This document shows, in pieces, positions 25,840-33,958 of a stretch of DNA of 64,000 bases. Position numbers and translations under genes: made by a program. The notes below the pieces were generated by a model, which did not search any database, had not been told where the DNA came from, and saw only the letters and a program-made list of their open reading frames with translations. Source of the DNA: Umezawaea beigongshangensis (GTDB lineage: Bacteria; Actinomycetota; Actinomycetes; Mycobacteriales; Pseudonocardiaceae); NCBI RefSeq assembly GCF_016464305.1, contig NZ_JAEIOJ010000011.1, forward strand, positions 1 to 64,000, given 5' to 3'. The first letter of the stretch is position 1, and every line of letters starts with the position of its first letter.

Positions 25840-26655
25840 GTGCACGTCGAGGTGGTTCGCGGCCCGGACGCGGTGGGCCCGCCGGCGGTGTTCGTCCACG
25901 GGGTGCTCAGCTGGGGGACCGACGAGCTCTACGGCTTCGGCGCGCAGCGTCGGCTCGGCGAGGTGCGGGAGGTGCACCTGGTCGACCGCCGGGGTCACGG
26001 CGACAGTCCCGAGGTCGGCCGGGGTCGCTTCCGCAGCGACTACACCGCGGACGCCCGTGACGTGGTCGGGATCGTGGAGCACCTGGGCGGGGCGCACCTG
26101 GTCGGGCACTCCTACGGGGCCGTGGGGGTGATGCTGGCGGCCGCGGCGCGACCGGACCTGGTCAGGTCGCTGTGCCTGATCCAGCCGGGGGCGCTGCGCC
26201 CCGCGGAGGACCACCCGCTCGTCGCGGAGGTCCTGCGCCGCAACCGGGCCGCGACGGCGGAGCTGCCGACCGACCTCACCGCGGAGCGGTACCTGCGGCT
26301 GTCGGTGGAGGCGGTGGGCCTGCCGGTGCCCGACGCGACGCCGTCGCGGCTGCGCGCCGCCGACGCCGCCCTGCGCGAGCGCCCCTGCTGGGACGCGGAG
26401 GTGCCGCTCGCTCCGCTGGCACGGGCGTCCTGGCCGTCGCTGGTGCTCGTGGGCGACTGGCACAACGCGCCGCCGGACTACCGGCGGCTCGCCGGTGAAC
26501 CGCTGAAGGTGGCCGCAGGGGTGATCGCGCGGGAGATCGGCGCGGAACTGGTGACGGTGCCCGGCTTCTACCCGCACGTGCAGGAACCGGAACTGGTCAA
26601 CGGCGTCCTCGCCGCGTTCTGGGAGCGCGCCGACCGGGACGCCGCGACCGGTTGA
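25840..26655 (+). CDS. Alpha/beta hydrolase
   Basis: 271 residues. GTG at 25840 is chosen because GAGGAG lies four bases upstream. Fold markers are PAVFVHGVLSWGTDE (oxyanion loop), DRRGHGDSP, the nucleophile elbow GHSYGAVG with Ser 91, an Asp in VLVGDWHN and His in FYPHVQEPE. It is a cytoplasmic esterase/lipase-like hydrolase of unknown substrate, transcribed alone. Confidence 0.83.
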   Translation: MHVEVVRGPDAVGPPAVFVHGVLSWGTDELYGFGAQRRLGEVREVHLVDRRGHGDSPEVGRGRFRSDYTADARDVVGIVEHLGGAHLVGHSYGAVGVMLAAAARPDLVRSLCLIQPGALRPAEDHPLVAEVLRRNRAATAELPTDLTAERYLRLSVEAVGLPVPDATPSRLRAADAALRERPCWDAEVPLAPLARASWPSLVLVGDWHNAPPDYRRLAGEPLKVAAGVIAREIGAELVTVPGFYPHVQEPELVNGVLAAFWERADRDAATG

Positions 26656-26685
26656 CGGGCCGACCACCGGGACCGGCGTCGCCGG

Positions 26686-27597
26686 TCAGCACGTCCGGAG
26701 CAGGCGCAGCCGGTCCCGCAGCGCCCGCGCCACCCGGCCCATCAGCGCTTCGGCCTCCGGCTGGGCCGAGGCCGCCACGCGCGACTCGGTGAGCGCGACG
26801 ACGGCGAACACCCCGCCCTCGGCGTGCTCCACCACCCCGGCCTCGTGCCGCAGGTTGAGCAGCGTGCCGGTCTTGGACGACCACGTCGTGGAGTCGGAGG
26901 TGAAGTCGGGGGCGAGCCGTTGCCGCAGGACGTTGTGCGCCATGAGGTCGCGCACCCGCGCCGCGACGTCCGGGTGGATCGTCGACGGTGTCCACAGCGC
27001 GTGCAGCAGGTCGGTCATCGCGCGCGCGGTGCCCGAACTCGCCCGACTGACGTCCAGCTGCGGCACCGGGTGCCCGCGTCCGGCGGTGCGCGCGCCGATG
27101 GCGAGGGTGTGGGCGAGGTGCACCTGGTCGGGTTCGAAGCGCTCGGCGGGGGTGTCGGTGAGATCGCTGATGGGGTGCCGCACGGTGATCCCGCGCAGGC
27201 CCAGCTCGCGCAGGGTGCGCGCGACCCGCGCGGGGGGCGTCAGCTCGAACAGGGTGTCCGCGGCGGTCCCGTCGCTGATGGAGGTGCTGAGGTAGACCAG
27301 GTCCTCCACGGCGACGGTGGCGGGGTGGCGGAACCGGGACAGTCCCGGCGGCCCCGCCGTCTCCGGCGCACCGGGCCGCACGAGGACCTGCTCGGCGCCG
27401 TCGAGCTCACCGGTGCGCACCCGCTCCAGCGTCGAGATCGCCAGCGGGACCTTCACCAGCGAGGCCAGCGGGAACTCCACGTCCGGGTCGATGCCGATCT
27501 CCTCGCCGGTGTGCAGGTCCCGCACCAGGAAGGAGCCGCGCAGGCCGCCGTCGTCGAGCTCCTCGCGCAGCGCCGCCACGAGCGCGTCCCCGCTCAC
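26686..27597 (-). CDS. Class A beta-lactamase-like serine hydrolase, atypical
   Basis: 303 residues from GTG at 27597, overlapping the stop of the lysR gene by GTGA. The penicillin-recognising fold has Ser 46-x-x-Lys 49 (SLVK), a Ser 108-Asp-Gly in place of SDN, and K242-T-G (SKTGT). The omega-loop ExxLN glutamate that deacylates penicillin in class A enzymes is not evident, and there is no signal peptide. It is thus more likely a cytoplasmic esterase or penicillin-binding homologue than a true lactamase. Coupled to LysR, which also faces a genuine class A enzyme. Confidence 0.75.
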   Translation of the reverse strand: MSGDALVAALREELDDGGLRGSFLVRDLHTGEEIGIDPDVEFPLASLVKVPLAISTLERVRTGELDGAEQVLVRPGAPETAGPPGLSRFRHPATVAVEDLVYLSTSISDGTAADTLFELTPPARVARTLRELGLRGITVRHPISDLTDTPAERFEPDQVHLAHTLAIGARTAGRGHPVPQLDVSRASSGTARAMTDLLHALWTPSTIHPDVAARVRDLMAHNVLRQRLAPDFTSDSTTWSSKTGTLLNLRHEAGVVEHAEGGVFAVVALTESRVAASAQPEAEALMGRVARALRDRLRLLRTC

Positions 27598-28478
27598 AGG
27601 TCCTCCTCGTCCGCCGTCGCGCCGAGGCACCGCGCGACCGGGCGCGCGAGGCCCGTGCGGATGCGGTCGGTGTCGTCCGCGATGCCGGCGGTCACGTCGT
27701 AACCGCGCGCCAGGACCGGTGCGCCCAGCGGTCGCCAGTGCAGGTCCAGCTCGTCGGCCTGCGAGGCCGGGCACAGCAGCAGGTCCGTAGATCCCAGCAC
27801 CCGCGCCACGGCGGAGGTCAGCGATCCCGCCACCACGACCTGGGAGGGCCGCAGACCGGCGGCGTCGCGGGCCCGCAGGATGCGGTCGCGCACGTGGGGC
27901 ACGTCGTCCTCCGGTTGCAGCCACACCCGCCGGACCGGGCGCCCGCCGCGGCCCGGCCGGAGCGTGTCCAGGTGGACCGTCGCCGCTTCCGGGGGCCTCG
28001 CCGCGGCCACTCCGAGCGGAACCGTCCAGACCGCCTCCTCGGCGGGGACGGCCGTGAGCGCCGCACGCACCTCCTGCGTGCGCAGCATCTCCGCCCGCTC
28101 GGCGGGCGGAGCCGGGCGCAGGTCGAGGACCACGCCGCGGGCGCGGGCGTCGGCGTCGAGCCGGGCCAGGGTGCGGGTGCCGCAGGACGCGGGCACGGCC
28201 AGGCGCAGCGGGCGTTGCCCGGCCCGGCGCGCGTCGTGCTCCAGCGCGTCGGCGGCCTGCACGACGCGCTTGGCGCTGGAGAGCAGGTCCAGGCCGAACG
28301 GCGTCAGCGTGGCACGCCGGGTGGCGCGGTCGAACAGCCGCGCGCCGAGGTGCGCCTCCAGCGCCGCGATGCGGCGGCTGGCCACCGGCTGGGGTATCCG
28401 CGCCGCCGCCGCGCCGAGGGTGAAGCTGCCGCGCTCACTCACGCTCACGAACGCCCTGCACGCGCCGACCAGGTCCAC
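27594..28478 (-). CDS. LysR family transcriptional regulator
   Basis: 294 residues. The winged HTH is at 1-60 ([20 protein letters not shown], then [20 protein letters not shown]), followed by a periplasmic-binding-protein-like effector domain. It lies between two beta-lactamase-fold genes: downstream and overlapping an atypical one, and divergent from a class A lactamase, the classic AmpR/BlaA-type layout. A T-N11-A palindrome sits 12-26 bases upstream of its start. Confidence 0.88.
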   Translation of the reverse strand: MDLVGACRAFVSVSERGSFTLGAAAARIPQPVASRRIAALEAHLGARLFDRATRRATLTPFGLDLLSSAKRVVQAADALEHDARRAGQRPLRLAVPASCGTRTLARLDADARARGVVLDLRPAPPAERAEMLRTQEVRAALTAVPAEEAVWTVPLGVAAARPPEAATVHLDTLRPGRGGRPVRRVWLQPEDDVPHVRDRILRARDAAGLRPSQVVVAGSLTSAVARVLGSTDLLLCPASQADELDLHWRPLGAPVLARGYDVTAGIADDTDRIRTGLARPVARCLGATADEEDL

Positions 28479-28489
28479 GACCTCACTCT

Positions 28490-28504
28490 ATGCCAGAAAC
28501 GCAT
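28490..28504. promoter_or_regulatory. LysR-type T-N11-A binding site
   Basis: ATGCCAGAAACGCAT: inverted ATGC/GCAT half-sites with the T (28491) and A (28503) spaced by 11 bases, as LysR proteins prefer. It lies between lysR and the divergent beta-lactamase gene. Confidence 0.55.
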
Positions 28505-28596
28505 GTGATCGACGCCTTCCGTCTTGGACGACATGTCACGACCGCCGCGACACTGCCTCCGTCAGAAGATCAGTCCCACCACGAGGGGGAACACCG

Positions 28597-29529
28597 GTGA
28601 CGAAACACCTGCTGCGCAGCACGGTCGCGGCGGCACTCGCCGCGCTCGCGCTGACCGCCTGCACCACGACCGCGGACCGCGGCACCACCGCGCCAGTGTC
28701 GTCGTCCACCGCCACGTCGGCTCCGGTGCCAGCGGGGAACTCCGCCGCCGACCCCGCCGCCGACTTCGCCGAACTGGAGCGGACGTTCGACGCGCGGCTG
28801 GGCGTGTACGCGATCGACACGGCCACGGGCCGCGAGGTCGCCCACCGCGACGGCGAGCGCTTCGCCTACGCCTCGACCCACAAGGCCCTGTCCGCTGCCG
28901 CGGTGTTGCGGCGCAACACCCTTCCGGAGATGGAGGAGGTCGTCCGGTACACCGCCGCCGACCTCGTGGACTACTCGCCGGTCACCGAGAAGCACGTCGA
29001 GACGGGCATGACGCTGCGCGAGGTCGCCGACGCCGCGATCCGCTTCAGCGACAACACCGCCGCGAACCTGCTGTTCCGCGAGCTGGGCGGTCCGGCGGCG
29101 CTGGGGGAGGCGCTGCGGGAGATCGGCGACACGACGACGCACGTCGACCGGCTGGAGCCGGAGCTGAACGAGGCGCTGCCCGGCGACGTCCGCGACACCA
29201 GCACGCCCAGGGCGCTGGCGACGAGCCTGCGCGCGGTCGCGGTGGACGACGCGCTGCCCGCGGAGAAGCGGGAGGTCCTGGTGGACCTGATGCGCCGCAA
29301 CACCACCGGTGACAAGACGATCAGGGCCGGAGTCCCGGACGGCTGGGTCGTGGGGGACAAGACCGGCAGCGCCTCCTACGGCACGCGCAACGACATCGCC
29401 GTGGTGTGGCCGCCGGACCGCGCGCCGATCGTGCTGGCGGTGCTGTCCAGCCGCGCCACCGCCGACGCCGCTCGTGACGACGTGCTGCTGGCCCGTGCGA
29501 CCGAGGTCGTGGTCGAGGTCCTGGACTGA
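28597..29529 (+). CDS. bla: Class A beta-lactamase, lipoprotein
   Basis: 310 residues from GTG at 28597 with GAGGGGGA six bases upstream. Lipobox LTAC at 19-22 predicts a lipid-anchored exported enzyme. All class A motifs are present: Ser 93-THK-Lys 96, SDN at 151-153, the omega loop EPELN with catalytic Glu 187, and KTG at 255-257. It hydrolyses beta-lactams at the cell surface. Probably controlled by the divergent LysR. A 14-bp stem terminator follows its stop. Confidence 0.93.
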   Translation: MTKHLLRSTVAAALAALALTACTTTADRGTTAPVSSSTATSAPVPAGNSAADPAADFAELERTFDARLGVYAIDTATGREVAHRDGERFAYASTHKALSAAAVLRRNTLPEMEEVVRYTAADLVDYSPVTEKHVETGMTLREVADAAIRFSDNTAANLLFRELGGPAALGEALREIGDTTTHVDRLEPELNEALPGDVRDTSTPRALATSLRAVAVDDALPAEKREVLVDLMRRNTTGDKTIRAGVPDGWVVGDKTGSASYGTRNDIAVVWPPDRAPIVLAVLSSRATADAARDDVLLARATEVVVEVLD

Positions 29530-29537
29530 GCGGATCT

Positions 29538-29576
29538 CGCGCCACCGGCCGAACGAGGGGTGCGGCCGGTGGCGCG
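29538..29576. terminator. Bidirectional hairpin terminator
   Basis: A perfect 14-bp stem (29538-29551 with 29563-29576) and 11-base loop between the beta-lactamase stop (29529) and the convergent AraC gene (stop 29588). Confidence 0.72.
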
Positions 29577-29587
29577 GGTGGTGGGGT

Positions 29588-30541
29588 TCAGGCGTTCGAA
29601 CCCGCAGGAGAGGCGGTGGTCGCGGTGCGCCGGAACTCGCTCGGACTGGTGCCTCTGATCCGTTTGAACGCCGCGCTGAACCCGAACGGGTCTGAGTAGC
29701 CCACGGTGCGGGCCACGTCCGCGACGGTCGCGGCCTCCCGCTCGACCAGCAGGTCCGCCGCGAGCGTCATGCGCCAGCGGGCGAGGTAGGTCAGCGGCGG
29801 TTCGCCGACCAGGTCGGAGAACCGCTTGGCCAGCGTCGAACGCGACACCCCCGTGCGACCGGCCAGCGCGGCGACCGTCCACGGTGCCGCCGGTTCGGCG
29901 TGCAGCAGGCGCAGCGCACCGCCCACCACCGGGTCCCGCTGCGCGGCCCACCACGCCGGGGGCTCGCCACCGGGCCGGTCGAACCACTCGCGCAGCGTGC
30001 AGACCAGCATCCAGTCCAGCAGCCGGTCGAGCACCACCTGCTGGCCCGGCGTGTCGACGGCGACCTCGGCGGCGAGGTGGTCCAGCACCGGGTCGGACGT
30101 GCCCCCGGCGTCCACGCGCAGCACGACGGGCAGCGCGTCGAGCAGCCGGCGGCTGATCTCGCCGCGCACCGGGTAGGCGCCCACGATCAGCGTCGTCGTG
30201 CCGCGGTCGTCACCGCGGTCGTTCCAGCCCAGCCGGTGCCGGGTCCCGCCCTGCTCGGGCGTGGCGCAGTCCTCGCCGCACACGATCGGTTCGGCCCCGG
30301 TGCCGATCTCGTCGACGAAGGCGAACGTCGCGGGACCCCGCACGACGATCGTCTCGCGGGCGCGGAGCAGCTCGGGCGGGCGGTGCTCCGGCACGATCCA
30401 GCCCTGCCCGGTCAGGACCGTGCACAGGGTCAGCGGTGCGCCGTCCACGAAGTGCAGGGCCCAGGGCGGGGACAGGGTCGAACTGCCGAACAACGAGCCG
30501 TGGGCCCGCACCCCGCGGATCAGATCACTGAACGCGTCCAC
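29588..30541 (-). CDS. AraC family regulator with N-terminal cupin
   Basis: 317 residues. The N-terminus (1-180) is the cupin-type sensor (FSDLIRGVRAHGSLFGSSTL and TLVIGAYPVRGEISRRLLDA), as in the cupin_6 AraC subgroup. The C-terminal double HTH spans about 210-305 (LLHAEPAAPWTVAALAGRTG, RSTLAKRFSDLVGEPPLTYL, GYSDPFGFSAAFKRIRGTSP). It is divergent from an NmrA-type oxidoreductase gene 83 bases away, a common regulator-target arrangement. Confidence 0.9.
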   Translation of the reverse strand: MDAFSDLIRGVRAHGSLFGSSTLSPPWALHFVDGAPLTLCTVLTGQGWIVPEHRPPELLRARETIVVRGPATFAFVDEIGTGAEPIVCGEDCATPEQGGTRHRLGWNDRGDDRGTTTLIVGAYPVRGEISRRLLDALPVVLRVDAGGTSDPVLDHLAAEVAVDTPGQQVVLDRLLDWMLVCTLREWFDRPGGEPPAWWAAQRDPVVGGALRLLHAEPAAPWTVAALAGRTGVSRSTLAKRFSDLVGEPPLTYLARWRMTLAADLLVEREAATVADVARTVGYSDPFGFSAAFKRIRGTSPSEFRRTATTASPAGSNA

Positions 30542-30623
30542 CCTGCCGAGACTAGACGATCACACAGGCGATCCGGCTCCTCACCCATGGGCACGTCCGA
30601 TTCTGTCGTGTTCACTCGTCTTC

Positions 30624-31460
30624 ATGAGCAACGGAACCACCCTCGTCCTCGGCGCGACCGGCAAGACCGGCCGGCGGATCACCGCCCGGTTGCGGTTGCG
30701 CGGCACGCCGGTGCGCGCCGCCTCCCGATCGAGCGAGATCCGGTTCGACTGGTCCGACCCCGGCGGCTGGGACGAGGCCCTGCACGGTGTCGCCGCCGTC
30801 TACGTGGTGCCCCCGCGCGTGCCGGGTCCGGTGCACGAGTTCGTGGCCGGGGCCGAGGCGGCCGGAGTGCGGCGGCTGGTCCTGCTCTCCGGGCACGGCG
30901 CCGACACCTGGGGCGACTCCGCGTTCGGGCTGGACATGCGGTCGGCCGAGGAGGCCGTGCGCGGCTCGGCGCTGGAGTGGACCGTCCTGCGGTCGTCGAA
31001 CTTCGACCAGAACTTCGACGAGGACGTCTTCCACGCCCCGCTGCTCGCCGGAGAGCTGGCGCTCCCGGCCGGTGCGGTTCCCGAGCCGTTCATCGACGTC
31101 GAGGACGTCGCCGACGCCGCGGCCGCCGTGCTGACCGAGGCCGGTCGGCACGCCGGACGGATCTACGAGCTGACCGGACCACGTGCGATCACCTTCCGCG
31201 AGGCCGTCGAGCTGATCTCCCTGGCGTCCGGGCGGGACATCAGCTACCGGCAGATCTCCGCCGCCGAGTACTCCGCGGCGCTGGTCGACGAGGGCGTGAG
31301 CGAGGACGACGCCCACCACGTCGCCGAGATGTTCGTGATGATGGAGCGGGGACTGCTCGCCACGGCCACGGACGACCTCGCCACCGTGCTGGGACGGGAA
31401 CCCCGGACCTTCGAGGACTACGTCGTACGGGCAGCGGCGGCGGGAGTCTGGCAGCGGTGA
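30624..31460 (+). CDS. NmrA-like NAD(P)-binding protein
   Basis: 278 residues from ATG at 30624. Rossmann motif TLVLGATGKTGRRITARL at the N-terminus, then VRRLVLLSGHGADTWGDSAF and WTVLRSSNFDQNFDEDVF, typical of atypical SDR / NmrA-family quinone or redox-sensing proteins. It lacks the SDR catalytic Tyr-x-x-x-Lys, so it may act as a redox sensor or an isomerase-like reductase. Likely regulated by the divergent AraC protein. Confidence 0.87.
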   Translation: MSNGTTLVLGATGKTGRRITARLRLRGTPVRAASRSSEIRFDWSDPGGWDEALHGVAAVYVVPPRVPGPVHEFVAGAEAAGVRRLVLLSGHGADTWGDSAFGLDMRSAEEAVRGSALEWTVLRSSNFDQNFDEDVFHAPLLAGELALPAGAVPEPFIDVEDVADAAAAVLTEAGRHAGRIYELTGPRAITFREAVELISLASGRDISYRQISAAEYSAALVDEGVSEDDAHHVAEMFVMMERGLLATATDDLATVLGREPRTFEDYVVRAAAAGVWQR

Positions 31461-31848
31461 TCGCCCCGGGCGACCCGGACCGTCGACGCCCGACCGCCTC
31501 CGGCCGGGACGCAGCGTCCGCGGTGGACGGTGACGGCACCCGCGCGTGGTCGCCGCAGCTCGTCCGCCGACCGCGCCCCGCCCTCCGCTCGCCACGGTCG
31601 GCGCGCTGGTGCGGCGGGGGCTCGGGTGCGCGCGAGGGTCGTGAGGTACGCGTCGAGGACGACTTCGACGGCGCGCTCGCGCACGGTGGCCCGGGTGGGG
31701 AAGGTGTGCGCGGGGAACTGGGCGCGAGCCCGGCCTCGGTGGCGACGGTGCGCGCCGACAGGGCGGCCAGCCCGTCGCGGGTCAGCACCCGCCACGCCGC
31801 TTCGACCACCGCCCGGTCGCGTTCCCGCGGGTTCGTCCTCCTCGGCAC
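31461..31848 (-). pseudogene. Frameshifted TetR regulator remnant
   Basis: From GTG at 31848 the first 40 residues are a good TetR HTH start (RTNPRERDRAVVEAAWRVLT, then SARTVATEAGLA). The natural continuation (AHTFPTRATVRERAVEVVLD) is in a different frame, joined near 31725. Further on the reading switches frame again and no proper C-terminal domain remains before the NmrA gene's end. It should have controlled the divergent SMR efflux pair, whose twin operators are still intact. Confidence 0.6.
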
Positions 31849-31858
31849 ACCACGGTTC

Positions 31859-31907
31859 TCGCACGGTCGTGCGAAAAAGGTAGGCTCGTGATCGCACACC
31901 CGTGCGA
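31859..31907. promoter_or_regulatory. Twin palindromic operators before the SMR pair
   Basis: Site 1 at 31859-31874 (TCGCACGGTCGTGCGA) is a perfect 7-bp inverted repeat. Site 2 at 31892-31907 (TCGCACACCCGTGCGA) has the same outer arms. Their centres are 33 bp apart, about three helical turns, which fits co-operative TetR binding over the SMR promoter. Confidence 0.72.
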
Positions 31908-31930
31908 CAACCGTGGACGGGAAGTGGACG

Positions 31931-32245
31931 ATGGCCTGGGCGGTGCTGATCGCCTCCGGGGTGCTCGAAGCGGTGTGGGCCACCGCGCTGGGCGCCTCGC
32001 GGGGTTTCCGGAGGAAGGGGCCCACGGCCGTGTTCGCGGTCTCGATGGTGGTGAGCATGATCGGTCTGTCGTACGCGATGACCGAACTGCCCACCGGCAC
32101 GGCCTACGCGGTCTGGGTCGGCATCGGCGCGGTGCTCACCGTGGTCCTCGCCGTCGCTCGCGGGCAGGAGCGGCTCACGGTCGCGCGTGCCGCGCTGCTG
32201 GTGCTCCTCGTGGGGTGCGTCGTCGGACTGAAGGCGGTGGGCTGA
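31931..32245 (+). CDS. SMR family multidrug efflux subunit 1
   Basis: 104 residues from ATG at 31931. Four transmembrane helices; the membrane-embedded glutamate essential in this family is Glu 13 (SGVLEAVWATALGAS). The GTAYAVWVGIGAVLTV motif is the family signature. These proteins exchange protons for cationic drugs. The stop overlaps the start of a second SMR gene by one base, so the two most likely form a heterodimer of the EbrAB/YkkCD kind. Confidence 0.9.
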   Translation: MAWAVLIASGVLEAVWATALGASRGFRRKGPTAVFAVSMVVSMIGLSYAMTELPTGTAYAVWVGIGAVLTVVLAVARGQERLTVARAALLVLLVGCVVGLKAVG

Positions 32246-32598
32246 TGCCGTGGGTCGTGCTGATGACCAGCGCCGTGCTGGAGGCGGTGTGGGCCACCGC
32301 GCTCGGCCGGAGCGAGGGGTTCACCCGGCTCGTGCCGACGCTGGTGTTCGCCGTCGCGATCGTGCTGAGCGTGCTGGGGCTGGGACGGGCGGCCAAGCAC
32401 ATCCCGATCAGCACCGCCTACGCCGTCTGGACGGGCACCGGTGCGGCGCTGACCGTGGCCTGGGCCGTCGTCACCGGCGACGAGGCCGCCACCGCGCTGC
32501 GGATGCTGTTCCTCGCGGGCATCGTCGCCAGCGTCGTGGGGCTGAACGTCGTCAAAGCGCCCCCCGTGCGAGGGGACAGCGACTCGGCCGGACGCTGA
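32245..32598 (+). CDS. SMR family multidrug efflux subunit 2
   Basis: 117 residues from ATG at 32245. Paralogue of the preceding protein with Glu 13 conserved (SAVLEAVWATALGRS), STAYAVWTGTGAALTV and four predicted helices, plus a short polar C-terminal tail absent from subunit 1. The pair probably inserts in opposite orientation; the loop charge differs between the two. A hairpin terminator follows at 32652. Confidence 0.9.
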   Translation: MPWVVLMTSAVLEAVWATALGRSEGFTRLVPTLVFAVAIVLSVLGLGRAAKHIPISTAYAVWTGTGAALTVAWAVVTGDEAATALRMLFLAGIVASVVGLNVVKAPPVRGDSDSAGR

Positions 32599-32651
32599 GT
32601 CCGGGTTCCGAGCGGCGGGATCGCCCCACCGCGCAGACCCGTCGCGACACC

Positions 32652-32690
32652 GCCGGGCGGTCGGTAGCCGGGGGCCGTCGACCGCCCGGC
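32652..32690. terminator. Bidirectional hairpin terminator
   Basis: A perfect 12-bp stem (32652-32663 with 32679-32690) between the SMR pair and the convergent TetR gene. Confidence 0.65.
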
Positions 32691-32699
32691 GCACCGCGG

Positions 32700-33269
32700 T
32701 CACCCGCTGGCGGGCCAGTTGAGCAGCGCGGCGTCGAGGGCGTCCACCACCCTGCTCCACGACGTCTCCACGTCGCCGGAGTGGTCGAACCCGCCCGACC
32801 GCTCCAGCGTCACGTACCCGTGGAACGTGCTGTGCAGCAGCCGGACCGCGTGCACCTGCTCGGCGTCGGGCACCTCGTAGCCGCGCAGGATCGCCAGGGT
32901 CATCTCCACGTGCCGGCGTCCCGCGCTCGCCGCCGCCTCCTCCGGGGTGAGCCGCAACTGCGCGGCCGCGTACCGCCCAGGGTGCTGTCCGGCGTAGGCG
33001 CGGTAGGCGTCGGCGAACGCCGCCAGCGCCTGTTTCCCCGCCCGCCCGGCCAGTGCCGCGGCGACCCGGTCGGCCAGCTCCGCCAGCGCCAGCAGCGCCA
33101 GCCGCACCCGCAGGTCGTGAGCGTTGCGGATGTGCGAGTACAGGCTCGCGTCCTTGACCCCGAACCGACGCGCGAGCGCCGACACCGTCACGTTCTCGAC
33201 GCCGACCTCGTCTGCCAGCTCCGCCGCCGCCAGCGTCAGCCGCTCGGCGTTCAACCCCGCCCGTGCCAC
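32700..33269 (-). CDS. TetR regulator with WHG-type (TetR_C_33) ligand domain
   Basis: 189 residues from GTG at 33269 with GGAGGGGG upstream. HTH at about 8-55 (LTLAAAELADEVGVENVTVS, then RRFGVKDASLYSHIRNAHDL). The C-terminal part has AYRAYAGQHPGRYAA and a LLHSTFHGYVTLERSGGF block typical of the WHG-domain subgroup. It faces the FBP-domain gene and a 36-bp inverted repeat lies between. Confidence 0.88.
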   Translation of the reverse strand: MARAGLNAERLTLAAAELADEVGVENVTVSALARRFGVKDASLYSHIRNAHDLRVRLALLALAELADRVAAALAGRAGKQALAAFADAYRAYAGQHPGRYAAAQLRLTPEEAAASAGRRHVEMTLAILRGYEVPDAEQVHAVRLLHSTFHGYVTLERSGGFDHSGDVETSWSRVVDALDAALLNWPASG

Positions 33270-33287
33270 CGTGCCCCCTCCACACAA

Positions 33288-33323
33288 CCTAGGACCACTA
33301 TTATTTTGCCTAATGGTCCTAGG
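33288..33323. promoter_or_regulatory. Long inverted-repeat operator between TetR and FBP genes
   Basis: CCTAGGACCA (33288-33297) and its exact complement TGGTCCTAGG (33314-33323) are 16 bases apart; the flanking bases extend each half to TA(A/G)TGGTCCTAGG. The AT-rich spacer (ATTATTTTG) probably carries the -10 region. Confidence 0.7.
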
Positions 33324-33341
33324 CAGCTTACCGTCGACCCC

Positions 33342-33833
33342 GTGGAACCACTGACCGAGCGCGACATCCGCGCCTCCTTCATCAACTGCACCAAGGGCGA
33401 GACGAAGCGCCTGGTCGTGCCCAGGGACCTGGCCGAACGGCCGTGGGACGACCTGGATTTCCTCGGCTGGAGCGATCCGGGCGCGCCGGACCGCGCCTAC
33501 CTCGTCACCCGCACCGCGGCCGGTCCGATCGGCGTGGCCCTGCGCCGCGCGACCCCGTCCGGTCACCTGCGCCGCAGCATGTGCACCCTGTGCCTGACCA
33601 CGCACCCCGGCGACGGCGTCTCCCTGATGACCGCGCGCAAGGCCGGGCGCAGCGGGCAGGCGGGCAACTCGGTGGGCGCCTACCTGTGCTCGGACCTGGC
33701 GTGCTCGCTCTACCTGCGCGGCAAGAAGGACGCCGGTTCCGGTGGTCGCGTCCACGAGTCGCTGTCGCTGGAGGAGAAGGTCGAGCGGACCGGGGCCACC
33801 CTCGCGGGGTTCCTGGCGAGGGTGGCCGCCTGA
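33342..33833 (+). CDS. FBP-domain protein (FusB-type treble-clef zinc finger)
   Basis: 163 residues from GTG at 33342. The N-terminal helices (ERDIRASFINCTKGETKRL) and the C-terminal treble-clef finger (MCTLCLTTH, then YLCSDLACSLYLRGKK) match the FBP / elongation-factor-G-binding family. In FusB this finger grips EF-G and frees it from fusidic-acid-stalled ribosomes; most actinobacterial members are not shown to confer resistance. It starts 19 bases after the operator shared with the divergent TetR gene, so it is probably inducible. Confidence 0.85.
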   Translation: MEPLTERDIRASFINCTKGETKRLVVPRDLAERPWDDLDFLGWSDPGAPDRAYLVTRTAAGPIGVALRRATPSGHLRRSMCTLCLTTHPGDGVSLMTARKAGRSGQAGNSVGAYLCSDLACSLYLRGKKDAGSGGRVHESLSLEEKVERTGATLAGFLARVAA

Positions 33834-33958
33834 CACCCCACCGCGGGACGCCCGCGCCCGACCTGCGCAGCAGCGCTGTGCGCACACGGCGACGTCCGGC
33901 GTGCTCGGCGTGCCCGGAGACGCCGAGTCCCCGCTCTCGTCGTCCCGGCGAAGCCCCC

